Assembly: GCA_020161845.1 (NCBI GenBank)
Contig: JAIUNK010000005.1
Coordinates: forward strand, 105,814-169,813
Direction of reading: 5' to 3'
Length of the DNA stretch: 64,000 bases
From: Actinomycetota bacterium
GTDB lineage: Bacteria > Actinomycetota > Actinomycetes > Actinomycetales > Dermatophilaceae
In this document: positions 8,478 through 16,831 of the stretch, piece after piece
How the letters are laid out: each line of letters opens with the position of its first letter
Position numbering within the stretch: position 1 is the first letter of the stretch
Notes under the pieces: generated by a model
The model's input: the letters and a program-made list of their open reading frames with translations, nothing else
The model's database searches: none
Told to the model about the DNA's origin: nothing
Program-made: the position numbers and the translations under genes

Positions 8478-8948
8478 ATGGAATCCCTCAGGCATCGCGA
8501 GTCGATCGAGATCAACGCCCCGCCGGAGACCGTGTATGACCTGGTCACGGACGTTTCCCGGACCGGTCAGTGGAGTCCGGTGTGCAAGGAGAGCTGGTAC
8601 AAGGACGGCGGCGGGCCCCGGGTCGGCGCCGTGATCGTCGGCAAGAACGTGACGCCGCAACGGGAGTGGCAGACCGAGTCGGAGGTGGTGGCCGCCGACC
8701 GGCCGCGCGCCTTCGCCTGGGTGGTCAACGGGAACGTGGCGCGGTGGGGTTATGAGTTGGAGCCGCTCGACGACGGGGCGCGGACCCGGCTGACGGAGAG
8801 CTGGGAGGTGCTCCCGAGCGGCGTGGAGTTCTTCTCGCACAAGTACGGCGACGACGCGGGCGCCCAACTGGACGAACGGCGCCGGGCCGCCCTGGAGGGC
8901 ATCCCGGCAACCCTCGCGGCGATCAAAAGGGTCGTGGAGGCGGAATGA
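8478..8948 (+). CDS. SRPBCC-family protein (polyketide cyclase/dehydrase-like)
   Basis: The 156-residue protein matches the START/SRPBCC helix-grip fold: HRESIEINAPPETVYDLVTDVSR opens it, a central W-rich beta sheet follows (FAWVVNGNVARWGYEL), and it ends with a long C-terminal helix. Members bind hydrophobic ligands or act as cyclases and often remain uncharacterised. The ATG at 8478 has AGGA 8 nt upstream; an ATG 9 nt earlier is in frame but has no spaced ribosome site. A near-perfect palindrome follows 2 nt after the stop. Confidence 0.8.
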   Translation: MESLRHRESIEINAPPETVYDLVTDVSRTGQWSPVCKESWYKDGGGPRVGAVIVGKNVTPQREWQTESEVVAADRPRAFAWVVNGNVARWGYELEPLDDGARTRLTESWEVLPSGVEFFSHKYGDDAGAQLDERRRAALEGIPATLAAIKRVVEAE

Positions 8949-8950
8949 GT

Positions 8951-8992
8951 CGTGTCGAGTTCCCCACCGAACTCGGTGGGGAACTCGACACG
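8951..8992. repeat. Palindromic repeat, copy 1 (20-bp perfect arms)
   Basis: The arms are perfect inverted copies of CGTGTCGAGTTCCCCACCGA separated by AC. The copy lies between two convergent genes, so it could act as a two-way terminator. The same palindrome recurs at 16018-16057, 21492-21531 and 23460-23499, one of them between divergent genes, so it is better seen as a dispersed repeat family. Confidence 0.92.
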
Positions 8993-8996
8993 GTCC

Positions 8997-10403
8997 TCAG
9001 GCGCCGCGGCAAACGCCGTCGGCCCGGGCCGCCGCCTCGACCGCGGCCGCCACGGCGGGGGCCACCCGGTGGTCGAACGCGATCGGCACGATGTAGCGGG
9101 GGTGCAGTTCGTCGCCGACGACCTCCGCGATGGCGCGGGCCGCGGCGAGCTTCATGTTCTCGGTGATCTTCGTGGCGCCGGCGTCGAGAGCGCCGCGGAA
9201 GATGCCGGGGAACGCCAGCACGTTGTTGATCTGATTCGGGAAATCGCTACGGCCTGTAGCGATCACGGCGGCGATGTCCTGGATCAACTCCGGCCGGATC
9301 TCCGGGTCGGGGTTGGCCATCGCGAACACCAGCGGGTCCTTGGTCATCGACAACACATCGTCGACCGTGAGCAGATCCGGCCCGGACAGCCCGACGAAGA
9401 CGTCCGCCCCGCGGATCACGTCAGTGATCGTGCCGGCCAGGCGCTCGGGATTGGTGTTCTCCGCGAACCACTGCTTGCTCGCGTTCAGGTCCTCGCGACC
9501 GGTGTGCACGGCGCCCTGCCGGTCGACGCCGATGATGTTGTCCACCCCGGCGGCCATCAGCATCTTGCTGACCGCCACCCCGGCGGCGCCCACACCGGCG
9601 ACCACGATCTTGAGGTTGCCGTGCTTCTTGCCGACGATCTTGAGCGCGTTCTCCAAGCCGGCCACGGTCACGATCGCCGTGCCGTGCTGGTCGTCATGAA
9701 ACACCGGGATGTCCAGGGCCTCGACCAGCCGCGCCTCGATGTCGAACGCCCCCGGGGCGGCGATGTCCTCCAGGTTGATCCCGCCGAACGTCGGCGCCAA
9801 CGCGCGAACGATCTCGACGATGCGATCGGGGTCCTTGGTGTCCAGGCAGATCGGGAAGGCGTCCACCCCGCCGAAGCGCTTGAACAGCTGCGCCTTGCCC
9901 TCCATCACCGGCATCGCGGCGTACGGTCCGATGTCGCCCAGCCCGAGCACCGCGGTGCCGTCCGACACCACCGCGACGGTGTTCTTGCGGATCGTATAGC
10001 GGTGCGAGAGCTCGCGATCCGCCGCGATCGCCGAGCAGACCCGCGCGACGCCGGGGGAGTAGGCCATCGCCAGGTCGTCCATGCCCCGGATCTCCACCGA
10101 GGAGTCCACGGTGATCTTGCCGGCGTCGTGCAGGGCGAAGGTCCGGTCCTCGCAGTGCAGCAGCTCGACACCCTCGACCCGTTCCACGGCCGCCCGGATC
10201 CGGTCCTGGTGGGCCACGTCGGCGCAGTAGACGATCACGTCTTCGGTGAGATACGCCGTCTTGAGTTCGAAGCCCTCGAGGGCGTTGATGTTGCCGCCCG
10301 CCTCGCCGATGGCGACCGCCAGGGCGCCGAGTGTGCCGGGTCGATCGGCCAGCCGGACGCGCAGGCGCAGGGAATAGGCAGGAGAGGGCGACTTCGGTGA
10401 CAT
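8997..10403 (-). CDS. NAD(P)-dependent malic enzyme with N-terminal ACT domain
   Basis: The 468-residue enzyme decarboxylates malate to pyruvate with NAD(P)+. Residues about 10-85 form an ACT domain (LRVRLADRPGTLGALAVAIGEAGGNI), a likely allosteric ligand sensor found on many actinobacterial malic enzymes. The catalytic part has YSPGVARVC, the Lys-containing NTVAVVSDGTAVLGLGDIG, the metal site FHDDQHGTA and the Rossmann motif VVAGVGAAG. The ATG at 10403 is chosen as the family start; a GTG 18 nt upstream is in frame. It converges on the SRPBCC gene across the palindromic repeat. Confidence 0.92.
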   Translation of the reverse strand: MSPKSPSPAYSLRLRVRLADRPGTLGALAVAIGEAGGNINALEGFELKTAYLTEDVIVYCADVAHQDRIRAAVERVEGVELLHCEDRTFALHDAGKITVDSSVEIRGMDDLAMAYSPGVARVCSAIAADRELSHRYTIRKNTVAVVSDGTAVLGLGDIGPYAAMPVMEGKAQLFKRFGGVDAFPICLDTKDPDRIVEIVRALAPTFGGINLEDIAAPGAFDIEARLVEALDIPVFHDDQHGTAIVTVAGLENALKIVGKKHGNLKIVVAGVGAAGVAVSKMLMAAGVDNIIGVDRQGAVHTGREDLNASKQWFAENTNPERLAGTITDVIRGADVFVGLSGPDLLTVDDVLSMTKDPLVFAMANPDPEIRPELIQDIAAVIATGRSDFPNQINNVLAFPGIFRGALDAGATKITENMKLAAARAIAEVVGDELHPRYIVPIAFDHRVAPAVAAAVEAAARADGVCRGA

Positions 10404-10540
10404 GACGCGAAAATATCCCACGTCGTGACGTGCTCGGGACGCGGTCCGGTCGTGGCACCGCGGGCCGTCGCCTCGTGCCGGGGGCGTCGCGTCGCGCTGA
10501 GGGCCGTGCTGACGCGGTGGTCGGCCGCTAGCGTGGCGCG

Positions 10541-11188
10541 ATGGAGATCGACCTGGTGGGCCGCGAGCCGCAGCTGACCGAGGCCTGGACCCGGGTCTGC
10601 GCGGACCTCGCGGGGGTCACCGTCACCGTGGCCGACATCACCGCACTGGACTGCGACGCCGTGCTCTCCCCGGCCAACTCGTTCGGCTTCATGGGCGGCG
10701 GCGTCGATCTGGCCTATGCCCAGGCGTTCGGCCCGCACCTGGAACCCCGGGTGCGAGCGTCGATCGCGGACCGCTGGGGCGGCGAACTCCCGGTCGGCTG
10801 CGCCGAGATCGTCGCGACCGCCCCCAGCCCCGGCGCCGGGTCGATCCCCTGGCTGGTCGTCGCGCCGACCATGCGGGTGCCGCAGCGGATCGCGGGCACC
10901 GTCAACGCCTATCTCGCCGCCCGGGCGGCGCTGCGGCTCATCGCCTTCGGCTGCTTTCCCGGCGATGCCGCGACGTACCGCGAGTACGCCGGGACGCCGA
11001 TCCGCGACGCCGTACGACGCCTGGCCGTCCCCGGCCTGGGCACCGGCACCGGCGCGCTGCCTCCGCTGGTCTGCGCGCGGCAGGTACGCGCGGCGATCGA
11101 GGAGATCCGGGACGACGCGGGCGCCGACGCCGCCCCGCGCGATATGGCCACGGCGCTGGCCCGACATCGCGAGCTTGCCGGCGGCTGA
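10541..11188 (+). CDS. Macro-domain protein (ADP-ribose-binding/processing family)
   Basis: The 215-residue product contains the macro-domain signature: VTVTVADITALDCDAVLSPANSFGFMGGGVD around residues 25-57, with the ADP-ribose-binding Asn and Gly-rich loop, and later VPGLGTGTGALPP as the second ligand loop. Such proteins bind ADP-ribose or O-acetyl-ADP-ribose, and many hydrolyse ADP-ribose from proteins. TAGCGT (10529-10534) lies 6 nt before the ATG, so the transcript is probably leaderless. Neighbours give no pathway link. Confidence 0.85.
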   Translation: MEIDLVGREPQLTEAWTRVCADLAGVTVTVADITALDCDAVLSPANSFGFMGGGVDLAYAQAFGPHLEPRVRASIADRWGGELPVGCAEIVATAPSPGAGSIPWLVVAPTMRVPQRIAGTVNAYLAARAALRLIAFGCFPGDAATYREYAGTPIRDAVRRLAVPGLGTGTGALPPLVCARQVRAAIEEIRDDAGADAAPRDMATALARHRELAGG

Positions 11189-11205
11189 CGGCGGCCCGCT
11201 CGGTG

Positions 11206-12250
11206 TCAGCCGGTCAGGGCCCGCTCCAGGTCGGCCCGCAGGTCGTCGTACGACTCCAGGCCCACCGACAGCCGCAGCACGTCCGGGCCCGGTCGCGCAT
11301 CGGCGGCGACCGGCCGGTGGGTCAGCGCGGCCGGGTGCTGGATCAGGGAATCGACGCCGCCGAGGGAGACCGCGTGCGTGATGAGGCGGACGCGGTCGAC
11401 GACCGCCATGGCCCGGCGCATCCCCGCCTCGGGGCCGCCGGCGACCTGGACCGCGATCATCGCGCCCGGACCCCGCATCTGGCGCCCGACCAGTCCGAGC
11501 GGGTCGCCGTCGGGCAGCCCCGGATACTGCACCCGAGCGACGTTCGGCGCCTCGCTCGCCAGCCACGCGGCCAGGCGCTGCGCGGTCGCCTGCTGGGCGC
11601 CGACCCGCAGCGGGAGGGTCTGCAGGCCGCGGTGCAGGAGGTACGCCGCGAGCGGGTGCACGATCGCGCCCGTGACCGCCCGGACCCGGCGCAGCGCCGC
11701 CGCCCACGCCCCGTCGCAGGCCACCACGTCGCCGTGTCCGCCCAGATATTTCGTGCCGCTGTGCAGCACCAGGGCCGCGCCGTGGGCGGCGGGGTTCTGC
11801 AGGGCCGGCGTGGCGAACGTGTTGTCCGCCAGGACCGGCACCCCGCCCTCGGCCACCGGGCCGCCGGCGGCGGTCACCACCGCCGCGATATCGACGAGTT
11901 GCAGGGTGGGGTTGCCGGGCGTCTCCAGGATGACCAGGCAGGTGTCGGGTCGGATGGCGTCGGCGACCCGCTCCGGTGTGCAGAACGTGGTCTCGGTGCC
12001 CAGCAGGCCGGTGGCCAGAACGTGGTCGGTCCCGCCGTACAGCGGCCGGATCCCGATGACGTGCGATCCCGACCCTGGGCGGCACCTTCTTGGCGGGCGG
12101 CGAGCACGGCGGCGGTGACGGCCGCCATCCCGGAGGAGAAGGCGACGGCCTGGGCGGTGCCCTCCAGCGCGGCCAGCGCGGTCTCGAACCGCGCGACCGT
12201 CGGATTCCACAGCCGCTGGTAGATGAGCCCGCCGGATTGGCCAGATCGGT
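11206..12250 (-). pseudogene. Decayed Cys/Met-metabolism PLP enzyme (cystathionine synthase/sulfhydrylase family)
   Basis: Two adjacent minus-strand frames together encode most of a transsulfuration-family PLP enzyme. The upstream frame gives GLIYQRLWNPTVARFE to AVAFSSGMAAVTAAVLAARQEG. After a one-base frame change near 12065-12100 the downstream frame gives SHVIGIRPLYGGTDHVL, the ADNTFATP block and the PLP-lysine motif LHSGTKYLGGHGD. The first 50-60 residues are missing because a complete hydrolase gene ends only about 40 nt upstream. The gene is therefore both 5'-truncated and frameshifted. An assembly error could explain the frameshift but not the missing start. Confidence 0.8.
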
Positions 12251-12256
12251 GTGGTT

Positions 12257-12298
12257 CGCCGGGTCGGCCTCGCCGGGTCGGCCTCGCGGGGTCAGCCG
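12257..12298. repeat. 14-bp tandem repeat, three copies
   Basis: Two identical copies of CGCCGGGTCGGCCT are followed by a third imperfect copy that runs into the stop codon region of the alpha/beta hydrolase gene (12292-12294). It marks the junction with the truncated PLP-enzyme pseudogene and may have taken part in the deletion. Confidence 0.75.
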
Positions 12299-13239
12299 CC
12301 GGTGAGCCGCCCGCCGGTGATGACGCGGGCGGCATCCGCCAGGGTGCGGCGGGTCTCGGGCACCCAGAGGTCACCGACGTAGGCGTGGTGCGCGCCGGGG
12401 TAGACGGTCAGCCGCGTCGGTGTCCCGGCGGCCTGGGCCTTCGCCGCGAAGCGCTGCACGTCCGGCAGGAAGATGTCGTGATCCCCCTGGTAGAGATGCA
12501 GCGGCGGGAGGCCGCCGAGGTGATCCGACAACGGGCTCACCATCGGATCCGTGAGCTCCCGCGGACCGGCCCAGCACCGCGCCGCGGCGGCCAGGGTCAC
12601 GCAGCGCAGGGTCACGTCGCGGGGCTCCAGGGCCTTGGCGGCCGGATTGGTCATGCTCGCCTCGACCCACGGGAAGAAGAGCACCAGCGCATCGGCCGCC
12701 GGACCGCCCCGATCCCGGCTCCGGATGGCATGCGCGAGCGCGAGCCCGCCACCGGCCGAGTTCCCCGCCACCACGACGCGGCTGCGCGGGTGAGAGAGGT
12801 TGCGCTCGCGGGGTGCGCTCGCGGCCCGGTGAACCCCGTCCATGACCTCGTCGAGCAGCGCCAGCGCCGCGTCCACCTGGTGCTCGGGGGCCAGGCCGTA
12901 GGCGGGGACGGTCAGATTCGCCCCGGTCGTCTCCGCCAACCAGGCCAGCGTCGCCCACTGTCGATCCGACATCGGGAACAGGTAACCACCGCCGTGCAGA
13001 TAGACCAGTTCCGCCCGGGGCCCGGCCGCCGACGCCTGGCGTGGCTCCAGGCGCAGCACGGGGCGCCCCCGCACGACGTACCGCTGCTGGCGATAGCGCC
13101 GCAACAGCCGCCGCGGCGGCGGGGCGCCGGCGCGCGCGGGATCGAGGGCCGCGAGCATCGCCGCCGGGTCGGGATCGTCCTGCGGACGGTTGCGCAGGCG
13201 GGCCCACCCGCGAGCAGCGGTCAAGGCCAGCGACGTCAC
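12292..13239 (-). CDS. Alpha/beta hydrolase of the hormone-sensitive-lipase family
   Basis: The 315-residue protein has the family IV esterase signature: the oxyanion-hole motif YLHGGGYLF (about residue 97), nucleophile elbow [10 protein letters not shown] (Ser near 170), Asp in [11 protein letters not shown] (near 257) and His in PGAHHAYVG (near 288). It probably hydrolyses acyl esters. The GTG at 13239 overlaps the stop of metA by 4 nt (GTGA), implying translational coupling. The physiological substrate is unknown; co-transcription with the homoserine acyltransferase is suggestive but not diagnostic. Confidence 0.85.
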   Translation of the reverse strand: MTSLALTAARGWARLRNRPQDDPDPAAMLAALDPARAGAPPPRRLLRRYRQQRYVVRGRPVLRLEPRQASAAGPRAELVYLHGGGYLFPMSDRQWATLAWLAETTGANLTVPAYGLAPEHQVDAALALLDEVMDGVHRAASAPRERNLSHPRSRVVVAGNSAGGGLALAHAIRSRDRGGPAADALVLFFPWVEASMTNPAAKALEPRDVTLRCVTLAAAARCWAGPRELTDPMVSPLSDHLGGLPPLHLYQGDHDIFLPDVQRFAAKAQAAGTPTRLTVYPGAHHAYVGDLWVPETRRTLADAARVITGGRLTGG

Positions 13240-14177
13240 TCCTCCACCGGCGCGGCGGGGGCGGGGATGGCGGACAGGTCGTACGGCGTGCGCTGGTAGA
13301 CGTAGTAGTTCAGCCAATTGGAATAGAGCAGGAAGGCGTGCGACCGCCAGGTGACCAGGGGTTTTTGGGTCGGGTCGTCCCCGGGGTAGTAGTTCACCGG
13401 CACCGCGATGTCCAGCCCCCTGGCTACGTCCCGCTCGTATTCGGCGGCCAGGGTGCGCCGCTCGTATTCCGGGTGCCCGGTCACAAACAGCTGCCGCTGA
13501 TCCCGGCTGGTGGCCAGATAGACCCCGGCCCGGTCCGACTCCGCGATGAGCTCGAGCCCGTCCGCGGCCAGGATCGCCTCGCGGGCCACGCCGGTGTGCC
13601 GTGAGTGCGGGGCCGGGAAAACCTCGTCGAACCCCCGCACGATGTGGGCGTGCCGCTGCAACACCCGGTGCTCGAAGACCCCGAACATCTTTTCCGGCAG
13701 CTCGAACTTGGGCACCCCAAAGTGGTGATAGAGCCCGGCCTGGGCGCCCCAGCACGTGTGCAGCGTGGAAAAGACGTGCTCCCGGCTCCACTCCATGATC
13801 TGCACGAGCTCGTCCCAATAGTCGACGTCCTCAAACGCCATCAGCTCCACCGGGGCGCCGGTGATGATCAGGCCGTCGTACTTGTCGTCACGCACCTGAT
13901 CGAAGGTCGTGTAAAACGCCGCCAGGTGCTCCCCGGGAGTGTGCGTCGCCTCGCGCGACCGCATGCGGACCAGCGTGAACTCCACCTGCAGCGGGGAATT
14001 CCCGAGCAAGCGCAGCACCTGCGTCTCGGTGTCCACCTTGGTGGGCATCAGGTTTACCATCGCGATCCGCAGCGGCCGAATGTCCTGGTGCACCGCGCGG
14101 TCCTCCGGCATGACGAAGACGTTTTCCGCATTGAGCGTGGCGCGGGCGGGCAGGTCGCGGGGAATCTTGACGGGCAC
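13236..14177 (-). CDS. metA: Homoserine O-acyltransferase, MetA family (probably acetyl-CoA-using)
   Basis: The 313-residue enzyme acylates homoserine in the first committed step of methionine synthesis. The catalytic Cys is in HTCWGAQA (near 142), and the His/Glu pair is in VTGHPEYE (near 235). In the segment ITGAPVEL the residue matching E. coli position 111 is Glu rather than Gly; in this family Glu there is known to favour acetyl-CoA over succinyl-CoA, so the product is likely O-acetylhomoserine. The GTG at 14177 has GGAGGAG 7 nt upstream, which decides the start. The downstream hydrolase overlaps by 4 nt. Confidence 0.92.
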   Translation of the reverse strand: MPVKIPRDLPARATLNAENVFVMPEDRAVHQDIRPLRIAMVNLMPTKVDTETQVLRLLGNSPLQVEFTLVRMRSREATHTPGEHLAAFYTTFDQVRDDKYDGLIITGAPVELMAFEDVDYWDELVQIMEWSREHVFSTLHTCWGAQAGLYHHFGVPKFELPEKMFGVFEHRVLQRHAHIVRGFDEVFPAPHSRHTGVAREAILAADGLELIAESDRAGVYLATSRDQRQLFVTGHPEYERRTLAAEYERDVARGLDIAVPVNYYPGDDPTQKPLVTWRSHAFLLYSNWLNYYVYQRTPYDLSAIPAPAAPVEE

Positions 14178-14419
14178 CGACGTACTCCTCCGGCAGGCGA
14201 GGCGAGGCTGGGCCCGGACGGTGCTGCCCGACCGGGCCTGGGAGACACGAGGGTAAGGCGCGCACGGGTTTGCGTGCGGGGCCGTTTCCGATCGTGGGCA
14301 CGCGCTAGCATCGAAGACGTCTCCCTGGGCGTCCCCGCCTCCGATCTGCGGCGCGTCCGTCGGTGCTCGGGGCCACATGGACCTCATGCCGTACACCGCC
14401 GTCCGAGCAGGGAGTACGC

Positions 14420-14716
14420 ATGGGAAAGCACTACAGCGAGGCCTCGCGTCGAACGCAGCGCGGGCTGCATCTCGGCGGTCTCGGGGTGGCGGTGCTCGCC
14501 CTGCTCGGCGGGGTGGTGGCCGGTGGCGGGGTGCCCTGGTTCGTCGTGGCCGTCGTGGCCCTGGTCGGGCTCGCTATCGCGCTCTGGAATCGGCGCCAGC
14601 CCGGCGACGCAGTGGCGCCGCCTGCTCTGCCGTTCGTCGCGTCGGCTTCGCCGGCGCCCCGTCCGCCCGCAGCGGTGCCGCCCGCCGAACCCGTCAAGCG
14701 CCCGGTGTCGTCCTAA
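14420..14716 (+). CDS. Small two-segment membrane protein, unknown
   Basis: The 98-residue product has a charged N-terminus ([15 protein letters not shown]), two hydrophobic segments (about 20-37 and 40-58) separated by a Gly turn, and a Pro/Ala-rich cytoplasmic-looking tail. GGAG lies 5 nt before the ATG. A TAGCAT hexamer at 14307-14312 could be the promoter, giving a leader of about 100 nt. No family was recognised. It is divergent from metA. Confidence 0.65.
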   Translation: MGKHYSEASRRTQRGLHLGGLGVAVLALLGGVVAGGGVPWFVVAVVALVGLAIALWNRRQPGDAVAPPALPFVASASPAPRPPAAVPPAEPVKRPVSS

Positions 14717-14780
14717 CCTCGGCCCGCCCGCGCGACGAGCGGTTTCACCTGCTCATACCCTGGTATCAGGAGGGGCGCGG

Positions 14781-15956
14781 TCAGCGGGTCAGCAGCACCA
14801 GCACCTCGGCGTGGTCGGTGTGCGGGAACATGTCGAACAGCCGCGCGCGGACCGGGCGCAGCGCCGGCATCCGGCGCAGATCCGCGGCCAGGGTCGCCGG
14901 ATTGCAGCTGGAATACAGCACCGTCGACAGCGCTCCGGTGGCGGCGGCGTCCTGCAGTCCGCCCGCGAGCTCGGCGCCGATGCCCCGGCGTGGCGGGTTC
15001 ACGATCACGGTGTCGGCCGCCACCTCGGCCAGGCGCTGCAGCGCGTACCCGGTGGCATCGCCGGCCTCGAAGGTGACGGCCAGGCCCGCCTCGGCCGCTG
15101 ATCGGCGCGCCCCGGCCACCGCCGCCGTCGACACCTCGACCCCTCGCACCGGCACCTGCGCGCCCACCATCCGTGCGGCGTGCAACGCGAATCCCCCTAC
15201 CCCGCAATAGAGGTCGAGGACGGATCGGGGTGCCGAGCCGGCGATCCAGGCCGCCGCCTCGCGGTAGAGCTCGCCCGCGACGGGGGTATTGGTCTGCAGG
15301 AACGCCCCGGGGTGCACGTGCAGCGTCACATCGCCCACCCGCAGGGGCAGCGCCGACTCGGCGGTGATCACCAGCTCCACGTCGCCCTCCGGCACGGCCT
15401 TATGCTCGCTCAGGAGGTTGACGCTGACCACGCGCGGCGCTCGCAGCCCGGCGGCCTGCAGGCTCACGCGCAGCTCGTCCAGTCCGCGCCGGATCTTGCC
15501 GACCTGGCCCTCCGAGCGCAGCACGAACCGGATCATCGCCTCGGGGGCGGGATCGTTCGTCTCGACCAGGTGCAGCTGCTTGAGTTCGCCGGTGCGGCGT
15601 GGCACGTCGTACGGCCTCAGCCCCAGCCGCGCCACGAACTGCCCGAGCACGGGCAGCGCGGCTCGCGCGTACGGCCCGAGAATCCCGCAGCCGCGCAGGT
15701 CCACCCCGGTGCCGTCGGGTCGAAGGATGCCGAAGGTGGGCGCCTCGGGCGTCCCGCCCACCACCATCTTCGTCTTGGCGCGAAATTCCGACTCGGCCGA
15801 CGGGCAGGGATCCTCCCACGTCAGGCCCTGCGCCCCGGGGAGATCGGCGAGGTGCGCGCGGACGGCGGCGTCCTTGGCGGCGAGCTGGTCGGCGTAGGGC
15901 GTCTCGATCCGCGCACACGACCGGCACGCGCCCGCCTCGAAGTACCCGCACCGCAC
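14781..15956 (-). CDS. rlmC: 23S rRNA (uracil-C5)-methyltransferase, RlmC/RumB type
   Basis: The 391-residue SAM-dependent enzyme methylates U747 of 23S rRNA in the RlmC family. The N-terminus MRCGYFEAGACRSC provides the 4Fe-4S cysteines close to the start, as in RlmC rather than RlmD/TrmA which carry a TRAM domain first. The methyltransferase core has VLDLYCGVGGFAL (SAM site, near 240), VIVNPPRRG (near 320) and the catalytic Cys in YSSCNPATLA (near 350). The length matches the family (about 375-395). It is divergent from the response regulator, with a copy of the palindromic repeat between them. Confidence 0.9.
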   Translation of the reverse strand: MRCGYFEAGACRSCARIETPYADQLAAKDAAVRAHLADLPGAQGLTWEDPCPSAESEFRAKTKMVVGGTPEAPTFGILRPDGTGVDLRGCGILGPYARAALPVLGQFVARLGLRPYDVPRRTGELKQLHLVETNDPAPEAMIRFVLRSEGQVGKIRRGLDELRVSLQAAGLRAPRVVSVNLLSEHKAVPEGDVELVITAESALPLRVGDVTLHVHPGAFLQTNTPVAGELYREAAAWIAGSAPRSVLDLYCGVGGFALHAARMVGAQVPVRGVEVSTAAVAGARRSAAEAGLAVTFEAGDATGYALQRLAEVAADTVIVNPPRRGIGAELAGGLQDAAATGALSTVLYSSCNPATLAADLRRMPALRPVRARLFDMFPHTDHAEVLVLLTR

Positions 15957-16017
15957 GCCAACGATTGTCTCGCGGACGTCCGGGGTACGGCGCGCGCGGG
16001 CCCAACCCAGAGGAGTC

Positions 16018-16057
16018 GTGTCGAGTTCCCCACCGAACTCGGGTGGGAACTCGGCAC
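16018..16057. repeat. Palindromic repeat, copy 2 (imperfect) between divergent genes
   Basis: The left arm GTGTCGAGTTCCCCACCGA is intact and the right arm carries three changes (a GT/TG swap and one A to G). It lies between the start of rlmC (leftward) and the response regulator (rightward), where neither gene needs a terminator. This argues against a purely terminator role for the family. Confidence 0.85.
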
Positions 16058-16123
16058 AGCTTCGGCTCGGTCGACGCCTGCGAGGTAGCCTCGACGCAGG
16101 CCGCGCACCCCCGGAGGCGAGTC

Positions 16124-16831
16124 GTGACGACGTACGACGTGCTCTTCGTCGACGACGAGGACGACCTGGCGCGCAGCACCGTCGACTATCTGACCGCCTT
16201 CGGGATCGCCGCGCACAGCGTCGGTACGGCGCAGGACGCGCTGGCCCTCCTGCGCGGCGGCGACCCGGTGCGCCTGCTCCTGCTGGACGTCAACCTGCCG
16301 GGCATGAGCGGTTTCGACCTGTGCCGCCGGCTGCGCGCCGACCCCACGACGCAGGCCCTGCCGATCCTGTTCCTGTCGGCCCGGCGCAGCGACGACGACG
16401 AGATCCTCGCCCTCAGCCTGGGCGGCGACGATTACCTGCGTAAGCCGTTTTCGCTGTCGGTGCTGCTCGCCAAGGTGCGGCGCATCCTGACCCGGCTGGA
16501 GCGGGAGGGCGCCGGCGAGGGCCCGGTCCCGTACGACGACGGCCACCTGCGCTGGGACCCGAATGCCGACCGGTTCTGGGTCGATGGCTCCGAGCTGACC
16601 CTGCCGGCGATGGAACACCGGCTGCTGCGCTACTGCCTGGAGCACCGCGGCAAGGTCCTGACCAAGCGGGAACTCTTCGCCGGGGTCTGGGGGGACGCGA
16701 TCACCGGCGAGGGGACGCTGACGGTGCACGTCCGGCGGTTGCGCACCCGCATCGAACCCGACCCGGACCAGCCGACCTACCTGCGCACCGTGCGGGGTCG
16801 CGGTTACCTCTTCGAGGGACCGATCCCGTGA
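16124..16831 (+). CDS. OmpR-family response regulator
   Basis: The 235-residue protein has a receiver domain (residues 1-120) with acidic pocket VDDEDD, phospho-acceptor Asp in LLLDVNLPG (near 53) and Lys in YLRKPF (near 104). A winged-helix effector domain follows (about 140-232), with RELFAGVWGD and TVHVRRLRTRIE in the recognition region. The GTG at 16124 has GGAGG 7 nt upstream. The partner kinase overlaps by 4 nt. It very likely controls the ABC transporter that follows the kinase. Confidence 0.93.
   Translation: MTTYDVLFVDDEDDLARSTVDYLTAFGIAAHSVGTAQDALALLRGGDPVRLLLLDVNLPGMSGFDLCRRLRADPTTQALPILFLSARRSDDDEILALSLGGDDYLRKPFSLSVLLAKVRRILTRLEREGAGEGPVPYDDGHLRWDPNADRFWVDGSELTLPAMEHRLLRYCLEHRGKVLTKRELFAGVWGDAITGEGTLTVHVRRLRTRIEPDPDQPTYLRTVRGRGYLFEGPIP

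Noticed and set aside
10235-12085. 616-codon minus-strand open frame across the malic enzyme start and the macro-domain gene
   Set aside because: Its translation is Arg/Pro/Gly-rich without motifs and it overlaps the macro-domain gene in antisense. It is a codon-bias shadow.
14178-14300. SAM-type riboswitch upstream of metA
   Set aside because: A GGCCCGG/CCGGGCC hairpin exists at 14210-14237, but I could not find the conserved core of any SAM riboswitch class. A covariance-model search would settle it.
14756-14767. ATACC-CT-GGTAT dyad as a second CsoR operator
   Set aside because: It lies at the convergent ends of a small membrane protein gene and rlmC, where a promoter operator makes no sense; it is short and probably chance or part of a terminator.
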